A stretch of DNA of 64,000 nucleotides, taken from the NCBI RefSeq assembly GCF_036347055.1, contig NZ_CP108882.1:2121001-2185000 (forward strand), given 5' to 3'. Of this stretch, positions 34,680-42,635 are shown piece after piece. The DNA is from Streptomyces sp. NBC_00820 (GTDB lineage Bacteria; Actinomycetota; Actinomycetes; Streptomycetales; Streptomycetaceae). The first letter of the stretch is position 1; every line of letters starts with the position of its first letter. Made by a program: the position numbers and the translations under genes. The notes under the pieces are model-generated. The model had not been told where the DNA came from, did no database searches, and worked only from the letters and a program-made list of their open reading frames with translations.

Positions 34680-34686
34680 CGGCACT

Positions 34687-35442
34687 ATGGCTCTGGCTTC
34701 CGAAGACGCGGACGAGAACGCGCACCGCCACACCGGCGGCCCGGTCGAGACGGCCCCCACCGGACATCCCGAGGATTCCGCGCCTGCCGGGGCCCGGAAC
34801 GGCACCCCGCCCACGTCGAGGCCCGACGCCTCCTCCGTGTCGCAGACGGACGCCCAGCCCGAAGCCCAGGCCGCCCCCCGTCCGGACGGCCGGCCGGACG
34901 AACAGTCGCTCGACCCGCAGATCGCCGCCGCCATGGCCGCGGCAGAGGCCGCCGGACCGGCAGCCGGCGCGACGGTCCGGATCGACAGCTGGATCTGGGC
35001 CGTACGCCTGATCAAGACCCGCTCCCAGGGCGCCACCGCCTGCCGGGGCGGCCACGTCCACGTCAACGGCGAGCGCGTGAAGCCCGCCTACTCCGTGCGC
35101 GTCGGCGACGAGGTCCGTCTGCGGAACGAGGGCCGGGAACGCGTCGTGATCGTCAAGCGCCTGATCCGCAAGCGGGTCGGCGCCCCAGTGGCCGCCCAGT
35201 GCTACGTCGACAACTCCCCTCCGCCCCCGCCCCGCGAGTCCGTGGCCCCGGCCGGTCTCCGCGACCCCGGCACCGGCCGCCCCACCAAGCGCGACCGCCG
35301 CGAGATGGAACGACTGCGCGGGATGGCGGGCCTGGGCGGCCCAGGGGGACCTGGCGGACCGAGCGGACCAGGCGGACCGGGCAGGCGCGGCGGATCAGGT
35401 GGAGCCGGCCGAGCCGACCGGCCAAGCGGCCCCGGCCAGTGA
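34687..35442 (+). CDS. S4-domain RNA-binding protein (Hsp15-like)
   Basis: A 251-residue protein with a single S4 RNA-binding domain at about residues 98-150: RIDSWIWAVRLIKTRSQ, then GGHVHVNGERVKPAYSVRVGD. E. coli Hsp15 uses this domain to bind stalled 50S subunits carrying nascent chains. Here the domain is flanked by a disordered acidic, Pro/Thr-rich N-terminus (~95 residues) and a C-terminal tail of Gly-Pro-Gly repeats with scattered Arg, both much longer than in E. coli. Confidence 0.85.
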   Translation: MALASEDADENAHRHTGGPVETAPTGHPEDSAPAGARNGTPPTSRPDASSVSQTDAQPEAQAAPRPDGRPDEQSLDPQIAAAMAAAEAAGPAAGATVRIDSWIWAVRLIKTRSQGATACRGGHVHVNGERVKPAYSVRVGDEVRLRNEGRERVVIVKRLIRKRVGAPVAAQCYVDNSPPPPPRESVAPAGLRDPGTGRPTKRDRREMERLRGMAGLGGPGGPGGPSGPGGPGRRGGSGGAGRADRPSGPGQ

Positions 35443-35701
35443 CCTGAGTCGGAGATCTTCCGGTGGTTCGCAAGTCTCGCCCTGCTCGCCGCCGGTCCGG
35501 CTTCACCCTGGCCGCACAAGCCCGGCCACACAGCCCGGCCGCACGGTACTGCCCACAGAGCTCGCAGCCCGCAGCCCGCTCCGCACAGCCCCGGGTGACT
35601 GAACCGGCGTCCCGCAACGCTCCGCCCGCGCCGGGGAATCACGGTTGCCGTCACCGAGGCAGCCCGCCGAGCCCAGCCGGTCCCGTGGAGACCATCGACT
35701 C

Positions 35702-36394
35702 TCAGGCCACAGGCACCGCCTTCACCCAGATCCCGTCCGGGGTCAGATACGTGTCCACCTCCAGTCCTGCTTCCTCCAGCGCGGCCTCGAACTGTTGCTT
35801 GGTCAGGGCGCGGCTCCGGAAGGTCTGGGACCAGGACGCGTCCGGGAACTCGTACTCGGCGCGCACCGCGTCGACTCCGTCACCGACAGGTTCCGCGGAC
35901 ACGATCCGCACGGTGAAGCCGCTCGGGTCGACCCGTTCCCTCGGGACGTTCGTGTGGTAGTCCGCGCCCTCCCGCTGGATGAGGACGCAGCCGCCCTTCG
36001 CCACGTGCCGGGCGCAGGTGCGCAGCATGCCCCGGCGCACCTCGACGTCTCCGGCGTGCACGAGGAACGACGCGAGCATCACCACGTCGAACTGCTCGTC
36101 CAGGGCCAGGTCTTCGATCGGGCCGCGTATCGTGCGCGCCCCGCGTACGCGGCTGAGCATCTCGGCGGACTCGTCCACCGCCGTGACCGTGAAGCCGCGT
36201 TCCAGCAGGGCGTGGGTCACCCGGCCCACCCCGCTGCCCAGCTCCAGGACGTGCGCCCCCGCGGGCACTGCCGCGGCGATGACGTCCGGCTCGTCGCCCA
36301 CCGGCAGCCTCGCGTACAGCTCGACCGCGCAGCCGTCCGGAGTGATCGAACCGGGTCCTGTTCCTTCGTATCCCTCACGCATCTCGACCGTCAT
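35702..36394 (-). CDS. Class I SAM-dependent methyltransferase
   Basis: A 230-residue methyltransferase. Motif I is VLELGSGVGRVTHALL (about 49-64), motif II VTAVDES, then EQFDVVMLASFLVHA as motif IV, and KGGCVLIQREG. The last third reads RSRALTKQQFEAALEEAGLE, the usual C-terminal helix and strand. The substrate is unknown. Its ATG overlaps the TGA of a candidate gene upstream on the same strand (ATGA), suggesting an operon. The 259 bases below its stop, 35443-35701, hold nothing recognisable. Confidence 0.85.
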   Translation of the reverse strand: MTVEMREGYEGTGPGSITPDGCAVELYARLPVGDEPDVIAAAVPAGAHVLELGSGVGRVTHALLERGFTVTAVDESAEMLSRVRGARTIRGPIEDLALDEQFDVVMLASFLVHAGDVEVRRGMLRTCARHVAKGGCVLIQREGADYHTNVPRERVDPSGFTVRIVSAEPVGDGVDAVRAEYEFPDASWSQTFRSRALTKQQFEAALEEAGLEVDTYLTPDGIWVKAVPVA

Positions 36395-36795
36395 GCCCGA
36401 ACAACGGGCGCCATCCGTACGCGAGTTCCCCTCCCGCCCGGGTTCACACGTTCGAGCGAATCACCCCGCGACGGGAACCGACCGCGCCAGGGGTCTTCGC
36501 GTGCCCAGGTCATCACCCGTGCCGTGCGCCGCAGGGCGACCAGTTCGTCGATGTCCTCGTGCGGTACCGCCAGGTCGAGAAACAGCTCGCGCAGATCGTC
36601 GGCGTCCGGGGCCAGTACGAGTCCGATCCGGGTCCGGCCCGGTCCGGGTCCGGTCCGGGTCCGGGTCCGGGTCCGGGTCCGGGTCCGGGTCCGGGTCCGG
36701 GTCCGGGTCCGGGTCCGGGTCCGGGTCCGGCAGTACCGCGCGCCCCCTTCGGCGCACGGCGTTGGTGAACGTCCCGGCCGGAGAGTACGTTGCAA
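36391..36795 (-). CDS. Possible gene interrupted by a hexanucleotide repeat
   Basis: This open frame ends in a TGA that overlaps the methyltransferase ATG (ATGA), the signature of an operon. Its last ~70 residues (LVLAPDADDLRELFLDLAVP, then HEDIDELVALRRTARVMTWA) have G/C-rich third positions and a natural amino acid pattern. The middle is a Thr-Arg dipeptide run encoded by the (CCGGGT)n repeat, and the only start upstream is a TTG without a ribosome site. It may be a gene whose 5' end was replaced by repeat expansion, or a remnant. No family was recognised. Confidence 0.35.
   Translation of the reverse strand: MQRTLRPGRSPTPCAEGGARYCRTRTRTRTRTRTRTRTRTRTRTRTRTGPGPGRTRIGLVLAPDADDLRELFLDLAVPHEDIDELVALRRTARVMTWAREDPWRGRFPSRGDSLERVNPGGRGTRVRMAPVVRA
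36628..36730. repeat. (CCGGGT)n hexanucleotide microsatellite
   Basis: Twelve perfect head-to-tail copies of CCGGGT run from 36655 to 36726, with imperfect copies from 36628. Because the unit is six bases, length changes keep reading frames, and all frames are free of stops. Confidence 0.95.
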
Positions 36796-36812
36796 GGAGG
36801 AGTGGTGGTCCT

Positions 36813-37109
36813 ATGCGTACGGGCAGTGAACCGGCGACCGCGCGCAGTGCGCTGCGGGCACGCTTGTGGCTGAGCGTCTGGGGAGTGGCCTGGGCGATCT
36901 TCGGCACGGCGGCTTTCGCGCTCACCGGGCACCTGGGCTGGGCGATCGCGTGCGGTGTGCTGTGGGTGGTGGTCACCGTCGACATGACGATGATCCTCAG
37001 GCACCTCCGGCAGGGGCCGCACTACCAGCCGGGCCGCGACATACCGCCGTACCGCCCGCCGGACAGCGGGCCGCCCTTCCGGCGGCCACCACGCCACCGC
37101 CACCCCTGA
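36813..37109 (+). CDS. Small two-helix membrane protein, unknown
   Basis: A 98-residue protein with two adjacent hydrophobic helices (LWLSVWGVAWAIFGTAAFAL and GWAIACGVLWVVVTVDMTMI) joined by a tight turn, and a Pro/Arg/His-rich cytoplasmic tail of about 30 residues. AAGGAGG lies 12 bases before the ATG, which is long. The function is unknown. The hexanucleotide repeat lies just upstream and could affect its expression. Confidence 0.65.
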   Translation: MRTGSEPATARSALRARLWLSVWGVAWAIFGTAAFALTGHLGWAIACGVLWVVVTVDMTMILRHLRQGPHYQPGRDIPPYRPPDSGPPFRRPPRHRHP

Positions 37110-37153
37110 ACGGCACACCCCCGACCGGCCCCCAGGAACCCCCAGCGACCGGG

Positions 37154-37239
37154 AATCCCCCGCGCTCAGGCGTCCCAGTACGCAGGCATCCCCAACTCTC
37201 AGACATCCCCAACGCTCAGGAATCCCCAACGCTCAGGAG
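37154..37239. repeat. 17-bp tandem repeat at the TPR gene end
   Basis: Four drifting copies of CATCCCCAACGCTCAGG lie head to tail; the last copy provides the stop codon region of the TPR gene. Confidence 0.6.
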
Positions 37240-37613
37240 TCGAAGCGGGCCGCCTTCAGGTACTGCGGGTTGGGGTCGAGCGCGGCGGCCAGCCGGAAGT
37301 GACGCTTCGCCTGGACGCCCCGGCCCTGCCGCTCGTAGGTGCGGGCGAGCGCGAAGTGCGCGAAGGCGTTGTCCGGCTCGCGCTCCAGCACGATGGTGAA
37401 CTCCAGCTCGGCAGGCCGCAGTTGAGCAGCCGCGAAGAAGGCTCGCGCGCGCAGCAGGCGAGCCGCGGTGTTCTCGGGGTACGCGGCGATGACTTCGTCG
37501 AGCAGCTTCACCGCGCCCCGCGGGTCCCGCGCGTTGAGCAGTTGCTCGGCGGCGCGGAAGTCGATGACATGCGTCTCCGGAGTACGTCCGGTCGATCCGC
37601 TGGTCTCGGGCAC
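37233..37613 (-). CDS. Tetratricopeptide repeat protein
   Basis: A 126-residue protein made of about three TPR units: AAEQLLNARDPRGAVKLLDE, ARLLRARAFFAAAQLRPAEL and FAHFALARTYERQGRGVQAK. TPRs are protein-binding scaffolds. It starts at GTG with AAGGA upstream and follows coaE on the same strand after 49 bases, so they may share a transcript. A specific role is not known. Confidence 0.85.
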   Translation of the reverse strand: MPETSGSTGRTPETHVIDFRAAEQLLNARDPRGAVKLLDEVIAAYPENTAARLLRARAFFAAAQLRPAELEFTIVLEREPDNAFAHFALARTYERQGRGVQAKRHFRLAAALDPNPQYLKAARFDS

Positions 37614-37662
37614 GGCAGAGTCCTTCCCTCGCTGCCGCGCTCCAACGCCCCGACGGGGCCCG

Positions 37663-38301
37663 CTATTCCGGGCCGGCCCCGTCGGGATTCCCGCCGGCTC
37701 CCGACTCGTGCGCCTGGCGCGCGAGGTCGTCCCACACCTGCGCCACGCGCTTCTTCAGGGCGTCCAGAGGTACGTCGTTGTCGATCACGATGTCGGCGAT
37801 CCGCACGCGCTGTTCGCGGGTCGCCTGTGCGGCCATGCGCGCGCGTGCGTCGGCCTCCGTCATCCCGCGCAGCCGGACCAGCCGGTCGAGCTGGGTCCCG
37901 GGACCGGCGTCGACGACGATCACGAGGTCGTACAGCGGCGCCAGGCCGTTCTCGGTGAGGAGCGGCACGTCGTGGACCACGACGGCGTCGGCGGCCGCCG
38001 CGCTCTCCAGTTCGCGGGAGCGGGCGCCCACGAGGGGGTGCACGATCGCGTTGAGGGTGGCGAGCTTCGCGGGGTCGGCGAACACGATGGAGCCGAGCTT
38101 CGGCCGGTCCAGGCTGCCGTCGGGGGCGAGGACCTCCTGGCCGAAGGCCTCGACTACGGCGGCGAGACCGGGCGTTCCGGGCTCGACGACCTCGCGCGCG
38201 ATGCGGTCCGCGTCGATCAGCACGGCCCCGTGCTCGACGAGCAGCCGCGACACCTCGCTCTTGCCGGCGCCGATGCCGCCGGTCAGGCCCACTTTCAGCA
38301 T
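37663..38301 (-). CDS. coaE: Dephospho-CoA kinase
   Basis: A 212-residue CoaE. The P-loop [14 protein letters not shown] begins at residue 5 from the ATG at 38301; [10 protein letters not shown] and the HPLVGAR lid segments are typical. The enzyme phosphorylates the 3'-hydroxyl of dephospho-CoA, the last step of coenzyme A synthesis. Streptomyces CoaE lacks the long C-terminal GrpB-like domain of mycobacteria, as here. The frame upstream of the Met has no ribosome site. Confidence 0.96.
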   Translation of the reverse strand: MLKVGLTGGIGAGKSEVSRLLVEHGAVLIDADRIAREVVEPGTPGLAAVVEAFGQEVLAPDGSLDRPKLGSIVFADPAKLATLNAIVHPLVGARSRELESAAAADAVVVHDVPLLTENGLAPLYDLVIVVDAGPGTQLDRLVRLRGMTEADARARMAAQATREQRVRIADIVIDNDVPLDALKKRVAQVWDDLARQAHESGAGGNPDGAGPE

Positions 38302-38513
38302 GAGCGGAAGCTTAGGCCCTGCCATCGACAGGGCCGCCCCCGGCTCCCAGAGCACTCAGGGGCGCCACTCGGGGATCTCCGGGCGCCACTCGCAAAGCCT
38401 CGGGCGCCGCGCGGAAACTCCGGACACGACGCGAAAGCCCTCCGGAGGCGCCGCGCGGGATCTCCAGACACGGCGCGGAACCCATCCGGGGGGCGCCACG
38501 CGGCGGCCGGGTC
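38302..38513. repeat. Spacer with degenerate GGGCGCC-based repeats
   Basis: Between coaE and the PAC2 gene, motifs such as GGGCGCCACTCG and GGGCGCCGCGCG recur with CTCCGG/CTCCAGACACG spacers (about 38353-38510). It looks like a decayed tandem array. No gene seen. Confidence 0.4.
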
Positions 38514-39452
38514 CTAGCTCTCGCCCTCTCGCTCCGCGAGGAACCGCTCGAACTCGCGCCCGATCTCGTCGGCGGACGGAATGTCGACCGGTTCGGCGAG
38601 CATGTTGCCCCGGGTCTCGGCGCCGGCGGCCGCGTCGTACTGGTGCTCCAGACCCTGGACGAGCGCGGTCAGTTCCTCGTCGCCCTCCTGGATCTGCCGG
38701 TCGATCTCCGTCTGCGTGCGGTGTGCTTCCGTGCGCAGCGCGTGGGCGATGCCGGGAAGGACGAGTCCGGTGGCGGCCGTGATGGCCTCCACGGCGGTCA
38801 GCGCGGCATCCGGGTACGCGGAGCGGGCGATGTAGTGGGGCACGTGCGCGGCGACGCCGAGGACGTCGTGGCCGGCGTCGATGAGACGGTATTCGAGCAG
38901 CGAGGCCGCGCTGCCGGGCACCTGCGCCTCGTCGAAGAGGCTGCTGTGGCCGGGGACGAGGTCGGTGCGGTTGCCGTGCGGGGTGAGGCCCACGGGGCGG
39001 GTGTGCGGAACGCCCATGGGGATGCCGTGGAAGTTCACGGACATGCGTACGCCGAGCCGTTCCACGATCTGCCGTACGGCCGCCGCGAACCGCTCCCACT
39101 CGACGTCCGGTTCGGGGCCGGACAGCAGCAGGAAGGGCGCGCCGGTGGCGTCCTGGACGAGGCGGACCTCGATGGAGGGCACCTCGTAGTCGGCCCAGCG
39201 GTCGCGCTTGAACGTCAGCAGCGGGCGGCGGGCTCGGTAGTCGACGAGCCGGTCGTGGTCGAAACGGGCCACGACCTGGTGGGGCAGTGAGTCGAGGAGC
39301 CGCTCGACGATCTGGTCGCCGGTCTCGCCCGCGTCGATGTATCCGTCGAAGTGGTAGAGCATGACCAGACCGGCCGACTCCTGGGCGAGCGCCATGTCGA
39401 CGACTGCCAGCCCCTTCGGCTCCCATGCGTACAAACCCTGCGGATCAAGCAC
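38514..39452 (-). CDS. PAC2-family protein (proteasome-assembly chaperone-like)
   Basis: A 312-residue protein of the PAC2 superfamily, common in proteasome-bearing actinobacteria. Core features are [20 protein letters not shown], the [12 protein letters not shown] segment, [16 protein letters not shown], and [18 protein letters not shown]. In archaea and eukaryotes relatives help assemble 20S proteasomes; the bacterial role is not settled. The GTG at 39452 has GAGGAGGGG eight bases upstream. The N-terminus [12 protein letters not shown] is conserved in the family as I know it. Confidence 0.88.
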   Translation of the reverse strand: MLDPQGLYAWEPKGLAVVDMALAQESAGLVMLYHFDGYIDAGETGDQIVERLLDSLPHQVVARFDHDRLVDYRARRPLLTFKRDRWADYEVPSIEVRLVQDATGAPFLLLSGPEPDVEWERFAAAVRQIVERLGVRMSVNFHGIPMGVPHTRPVGLTPHGNRTDLVPGHSSLFDEAQVPGSAASLLEYRLIDAGHDVLGVAAHVPHYIARSAYPDAALTAVEAITAATGLVLPGIAHALRTEAHRTQTEIDRQIQEGDEELTALVQGLEHQYDAAAGAETRGNMLAEPVDIPSADEIGREFERFLAEREGES

Positions 39453-39591
39453 TGTGACCGCCCCTCCTCGTGTTCGTACAGCACAACACGCCCCGAGACA
39501 CGAGCATTCCCGCCCCCGTTGACACTCTGTCAGCGGCCCCGCCGAAACGGGGAAGGGATCACTTCCCCGCCCGGCCCGCACCAACCTCTTC

Positions 39592-39615
39592 AGGGGCGTG
39601 GGGAACCGCGCGAGC
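39592..39615. repeat. Copy of common GGGGCGYGGGGAACYGCGCGA repeat
   Basis: AGGGGCGTGGGGAACCGCGCG belongs to the same short intergenic repeat as that found three times at 51956-52266; the sequence GGGGCGCGGGGAACTGCGCG is widespread in Streptomyces spacers. Confidence 0.6.
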
Positions 39616-39670
39616 GGCCCGGAGGCGAGCCGCACTCGAAGGGTGGCGGAAAGCGTCCGGAAAACACCTG

Positions 39671-39700
39671 AGGGGCCGCACCTCGAAAGGTGCGGCCCCT
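39671..39700 (-). terminator. rpsA: rpsA terminator, 13-bp perfect stem
   Basis: AGGGGCCGCACCT and its exact complement enclose the tetraloop TTCG (minus strand), 34 bases after the rpsA stop, followed by CAGGTGTTTTCC with a short T run. A textbook intrinsic terminator by local standards. Confidence 0.9.
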
Positions 39701-39734
39701 GCAGGGACTACCGGCTAAGCCCAAGGGCTAGCGA

Positions 39735-41234
39735 TCAGCTCTGGCCGCCGGCCAGCTTCTCGCGCAGCGCGGCCAGCGCCTCGTCCGAGGCGAGGGCACC
39801 AGAGGTGTCCGCACCCTCGGAGGAGTACGAACCGCCACCGCCACCGGCAGCGGCCGGGGCAGCAGCCTCGCCGCCCTCGGCGGCAGCGGCCTCGTCGGCC
39901 TCGCGGGACTTGATGACCTGAGCCTGGTGCTGCTCGAAGCGCGTCTGCGCCTCGGCGTACTGGCCCTCCCACGCCTCGCGCTGGGTCTCGTAGCCCTCGA
40001 GCCAGTCGTTGGTCTCGGGGTCGAAGCCCTCGGGGTAGATGTAGTTGCCCTGGTCGTCGTAGGACGCGGCCATGCCGTACAGGGTCGGGTCGAACTCGAC
40101 CGAGGCCGGGTCGGCACCGAAGGACTCGTTGGCCTGCTTCAGCGAGAGGCTGATGCGACGACGCTCGAGGTCGATGTCGATGACCTTGACGAAGATCTCG
40201 TCGTTGACCTGGACGACCTGCTCCGGGATCTCCACGTGGCGCTCGGCCAGCTCGGAGATGTGGACCAGACCCTCGATGCCCTCGTCCACGCGGACGAACG
40301 CACCGAACGGAACCAGCTTGGTGACCTTACCCGGGACGACCTGACCGATCTGGTGGGTCCGGGCGAACTGCTGCCACGGGTCTTCCTGCGTCGCCTTCAG
40401 CGACAGGGAGACACGCTCGCGGTCCATGTCGACGTCGAGGACCTCGACGGTGACTTCCTGGCCGACCTCGACAACCTCGGACGGGTGGTCGATGTGCTTC
40501 CAGGACAGCTCGGAGACGTGCACCAGACCGTCGACGCCACCCAGGTCCACGAAGGCACCGAAGTTGACGATCGAGGAGACGACGCCGGAGCGGACCTGAC
40601 CCTTCTGGAGGGTCGTGAGGAACGTCTGGCGAACCTCGGACTGGGTCTGCTCCAGCCAGGCACGGCGGGACAGGACCACGTTGTTGCGGTTCTTGTCCAG
40701 CTCGATGATCTTGGCCTCGAGCTCCTTGCCCACGTAGGGCTGGAGGTCGCGGACACGGCGCATCTCGACGAGGGAAGCCGGCAGGAAGCCACGGAGGCCG
40801 ATGTCGAGGATGAGACCACCCTTGACAACCTCGATGACGGTACCGGTGACGATGCCGTCCTCTTCCTTGATCTTCTCGATGGTGCCCCAGGCGCGCTCGT
40901 ACTGGGCGCGCTTCTTCGAGAGGATCAGGCGGCCTTCCTTGTCCTCCTTCTGGAGAACCAGGGCCTCGATCTCGTCGCCGACCTTGACGACCTCGTTCGG
41001 GTCGACGTCGTGCTTGATCGAGAGCTCGCGGCTCGGGATGACACCTTCGGTCTTGTAACCGATGTCGAGCAGGACCTCGTCCCGGTCGACCTTCACGATG
41101 ACGCCGTCGACGATGTCGCCGTCGTTGAAGTACTTGATCGTCTCGTCGATCGCGGCGAGGAAGGCTTCCTCGTTACCGATGTCGTTGACCGCAACCTGCG
41201 GGGTGGTGGCGGTGGTCTCGGTGCTGCTCGTCAT
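39735..41234 (-). CDS. rpsA: 30S ribosomal protein S1
   Basis: A 499-residue S1 with four S1 RNA-binding repeats, at about 35-105, 125-190, 205-280 and 295-365, each ending in a VSLSLK-, VVLSRR- or ISLSLK-type strand. The actinobacterial form lacks the last repeats of E. coli S1 and ends in an acidic, Ala/Gly-rich tail. S1 binds mRNA leaders and aids initiation, including on structured leaders. Codon choice is strongly biased to C-ending codons, consistent with high expression. The ATG at 41234 is conserved (MTSSTETT). Confidence 0.97.
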   Translation of the reverse strand: MTSSTETTATTPQVAVNDIGNEEAFLAAIDETIKYFNDGDIVDGVIVKVDRDEVLLDIGYKTEGVIPSRELSIKHDVDPNEVVKVGDEIEALVLQKEDKEGRLILSKKRAQYERAWGTIEKIKEEDGIVTGTVIEVVKGGLILDIGLRGFLPASLVEMRRVRDLQPYVGKELEAKIIELDKNRNNVVLSRRAWLEQTQSEVRQTFLTTLQKGQVRSGVVSSIVNFGAFVDLGGVDGLVHVSELSWKHIDHPSEVVEVGQEVTVEVLDVDMDRERVSLSLKATQEDPWQQFARTHQIGQVVPGKVTKLVPFGAFVRVDEGIEGLVHISELAERHVEIPEQVVQVNDEIFVKVIDIDLERRRISLSLKQANESFGADPASVEFDPTLYGMAASYDDQGNYIYPEGFDPETNDWLEGYETQREAWEGQYAEAQTRFEQHQAQVIKSREADEAAAAEGGEAAAPAAAGGGGGSYSSEGADTSGALASDEALAALREKLAGGQS

Positions 41235-41625
41235 GTGGAAAAGGGCTCCGGTACGGACATTGAAGTCGTAGGCACAACTCACGCCAGGAACCCGTTTCGC
41301 ACTGATGAAGCCGGACAGCCAAGGAAGCGCCACACCTACGAGCACCAAGTGCCCTGTGGCGCCTCGAAAACCGAGGGGACATACAACAGATGCGAGCACA
41401 GCCTGCTAGGTCTGAGGTGCGCAGGCTCGCAGCGCAACTTGTAGCATACGGGGGCAGCCGGGCAGGGTCAATGCGCGAAGGCGCACACCCCGGGCGGATC
41501 ACCGCATACCCGGCACAAGAAATGTCCCAACAGGCCGCGCAGGACTGCGAAACCCCTTCTTTGAGACGCGTTTCCTGACACGCGCCCGGCGGGATGCACG
41601 GAAGAGTACGACGAGGGAGCCCATC
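41235..41625. promoter_or_regulatory. rpsA: Divergent spacer between rpsA and methyltransferase
   Basis: This 391-base spacer has no gene. It must contain the rpsA promoter and a leader; GTAGCATAC near 41441-41449 is the best -10-like sequence, on the plus strand. No riboswitch was recognised. Confidence 0.35.
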
Positions 41626-42450
41626 ATCCAAGAGCCGGAGCAGCTCGACCCTGAGGGGATCGAGCCCGAAGCCACCCGACGTGACGCCGGGATCGCGGAG
41701 AGCAGCCGCGCCAACCGGGGCTGGTGGGACCGCAACGCGGACGAGTACCAGGTCGAGCACGGCACCTTCCTCGGTGACGACCGCTTCGTGTGGGGCCCGG
41801 AGGGCCTGGACGAGGTGGAGGCCGAGCTGCTCGGCCCGATCGAGGAGCTGAAGGGCAAGGACGTCCTGGAGATCGGCGCGGGTGCGGCCCAGTGCGCGCG
41901 CTGGCTGGCCGCCCAGGGTGCCCGGCCGGTGGCCCTGGACCTCTCGCACCGCCAGCTCCAGCACGCGCTGCGGATCGGCGGATCGTTCCCCCTCGTCTGT
42001 GCCGACGCGGGCGCGCTGCCCTTCGCGGACGGTTCCTTCGACCTGGTCTGCTCGGCCTACGGGGCGCTGCCCTTCGTCGCGGACCCGCGGCTGGTGCTGC
42101 GCGAGGTGCGGCGGGTGCTGCGGCCGGGCGGGCGGTTCGTCTTCTCGGTGACCCACCCGATCCGCTGGGCGCTCCCCGACGAGCCCGGCCCGGAGGGGCT
42201 GACGGTGGTGTCGTCGTACTTCGACCGCACCCCCTACGTCGAGCAGGACGAGCAGGGGAACGCGGTGTACGTCGAACACCACCGCACCGTCGGTGACCGT
42301 GTCCGGGACGTCGTCGCCTCGGGCCTGCGGCTGGTGGACCTGGTGGAACCGGAGTGGCCGGCCTGGAACACCTCGGAGTGGGGTGGCTGGTCCCCGCTGC
42401 GCGGCAACCTGATCCCCGGCACGGCGATCTTCGTCTGCGAGCGGGACTGA
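41626..42450 (+). CDS. SAM-dependent methyltransferase with apparent ATC start
   Basis: A class I methyltransferase of about 274 residues. Motif I is VLEIGAGAAQCARWLA, then PVALDLSHRQ, the FPLVCADAGALPFADGSFDL segment, and LRPGGRFVFSVTHPIRWALP. The conserved start of this group, NRGWWDRNADEYQVEHG, lies upstream of the first possible GTG (41788), so the real start is earlier. No ATG, GTG or TTG exists in frame back to the stop at 41413. AGGGAG at 41614-41619 points to ATC at 41626 (or 41623). Substrate unknown. Confidence 0.8.
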   Translation: MQEPEQLDPEGIEPEATRRDAGIAESSRANRGWWDRNADEYQVEHGTFLGDDRFVWGPEGLDEVEAELLGPIEELKGKDVLEIGAGAAQCARWLAAQGARPVALDLSHRQLQHALRIGGSFPLVCADAGALPFADGSFDLVCSAYGALPFVADPRLVLREVRRVLRPGGRFVFSVTHPIRWALPDEPGPEGLTVVSSYFDRTPYVEQDEQGNAVYVEHHRTVGDRVRDVVASGLRLVDLVEPEWPAWNTSEWGGWSPLRGNLIPGTAIFVCERD

Positions 42451-42465
42451 GAGCTCCCTTCTTAT

Positions 42466-42508
42466 GCGCGCCCGTGCGCGCGTGCCTTGTGCGCGCGCAC
42501 GGGCGCGC
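42466..42508. terminator. 17-bp perfect hairpin after the methyltransferase
   Basis: GCGCGCCCGTGCGCGCG (42466-42482) pairs perfectly with 42492-42508 around a nine-base loop, 16 bases past the stop. It lacks a U run, as usual here. Confidence 0.75.
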
Positions 42509-42509
42509 A

Positions 42510-42628
42510 CGGCGTGGCCCGGCCACGCGTGGCCCGGCCTCGCGTGGCCCGGCCTCGCGTGAGCCCGCGCGCGTGCGGGGCCGTGCCCGCCGTCGTACGG
42601 CACGTGCGTGCCCGCCGTCGTACGACAC
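42510..42628. repeat. Two short tandem repeats before hrpB
   Basis: CGCGTGGCCCGGCC(A/T) is repeated three to four times at 42525-42565, and CGTGCCCGCCGTCGTACG occurs twice at about 42585-42626, the second copy just before the hrpB start. Confidence 0.6.
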
Positions 42629-42635
42629 TGGGGGC

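Noticed and set aside
36655-36726. Regular 6-base repeats as a CRISPR or iteron array
   Set aside because: Units are contiguous without spacers and only six bases; it is a microsatellite.
39927-41444. 505-codon open frame antisense to rpsA
   Set aside because: Leu/Asp/Val-rich shadow; rpsA on the other strand is certain.
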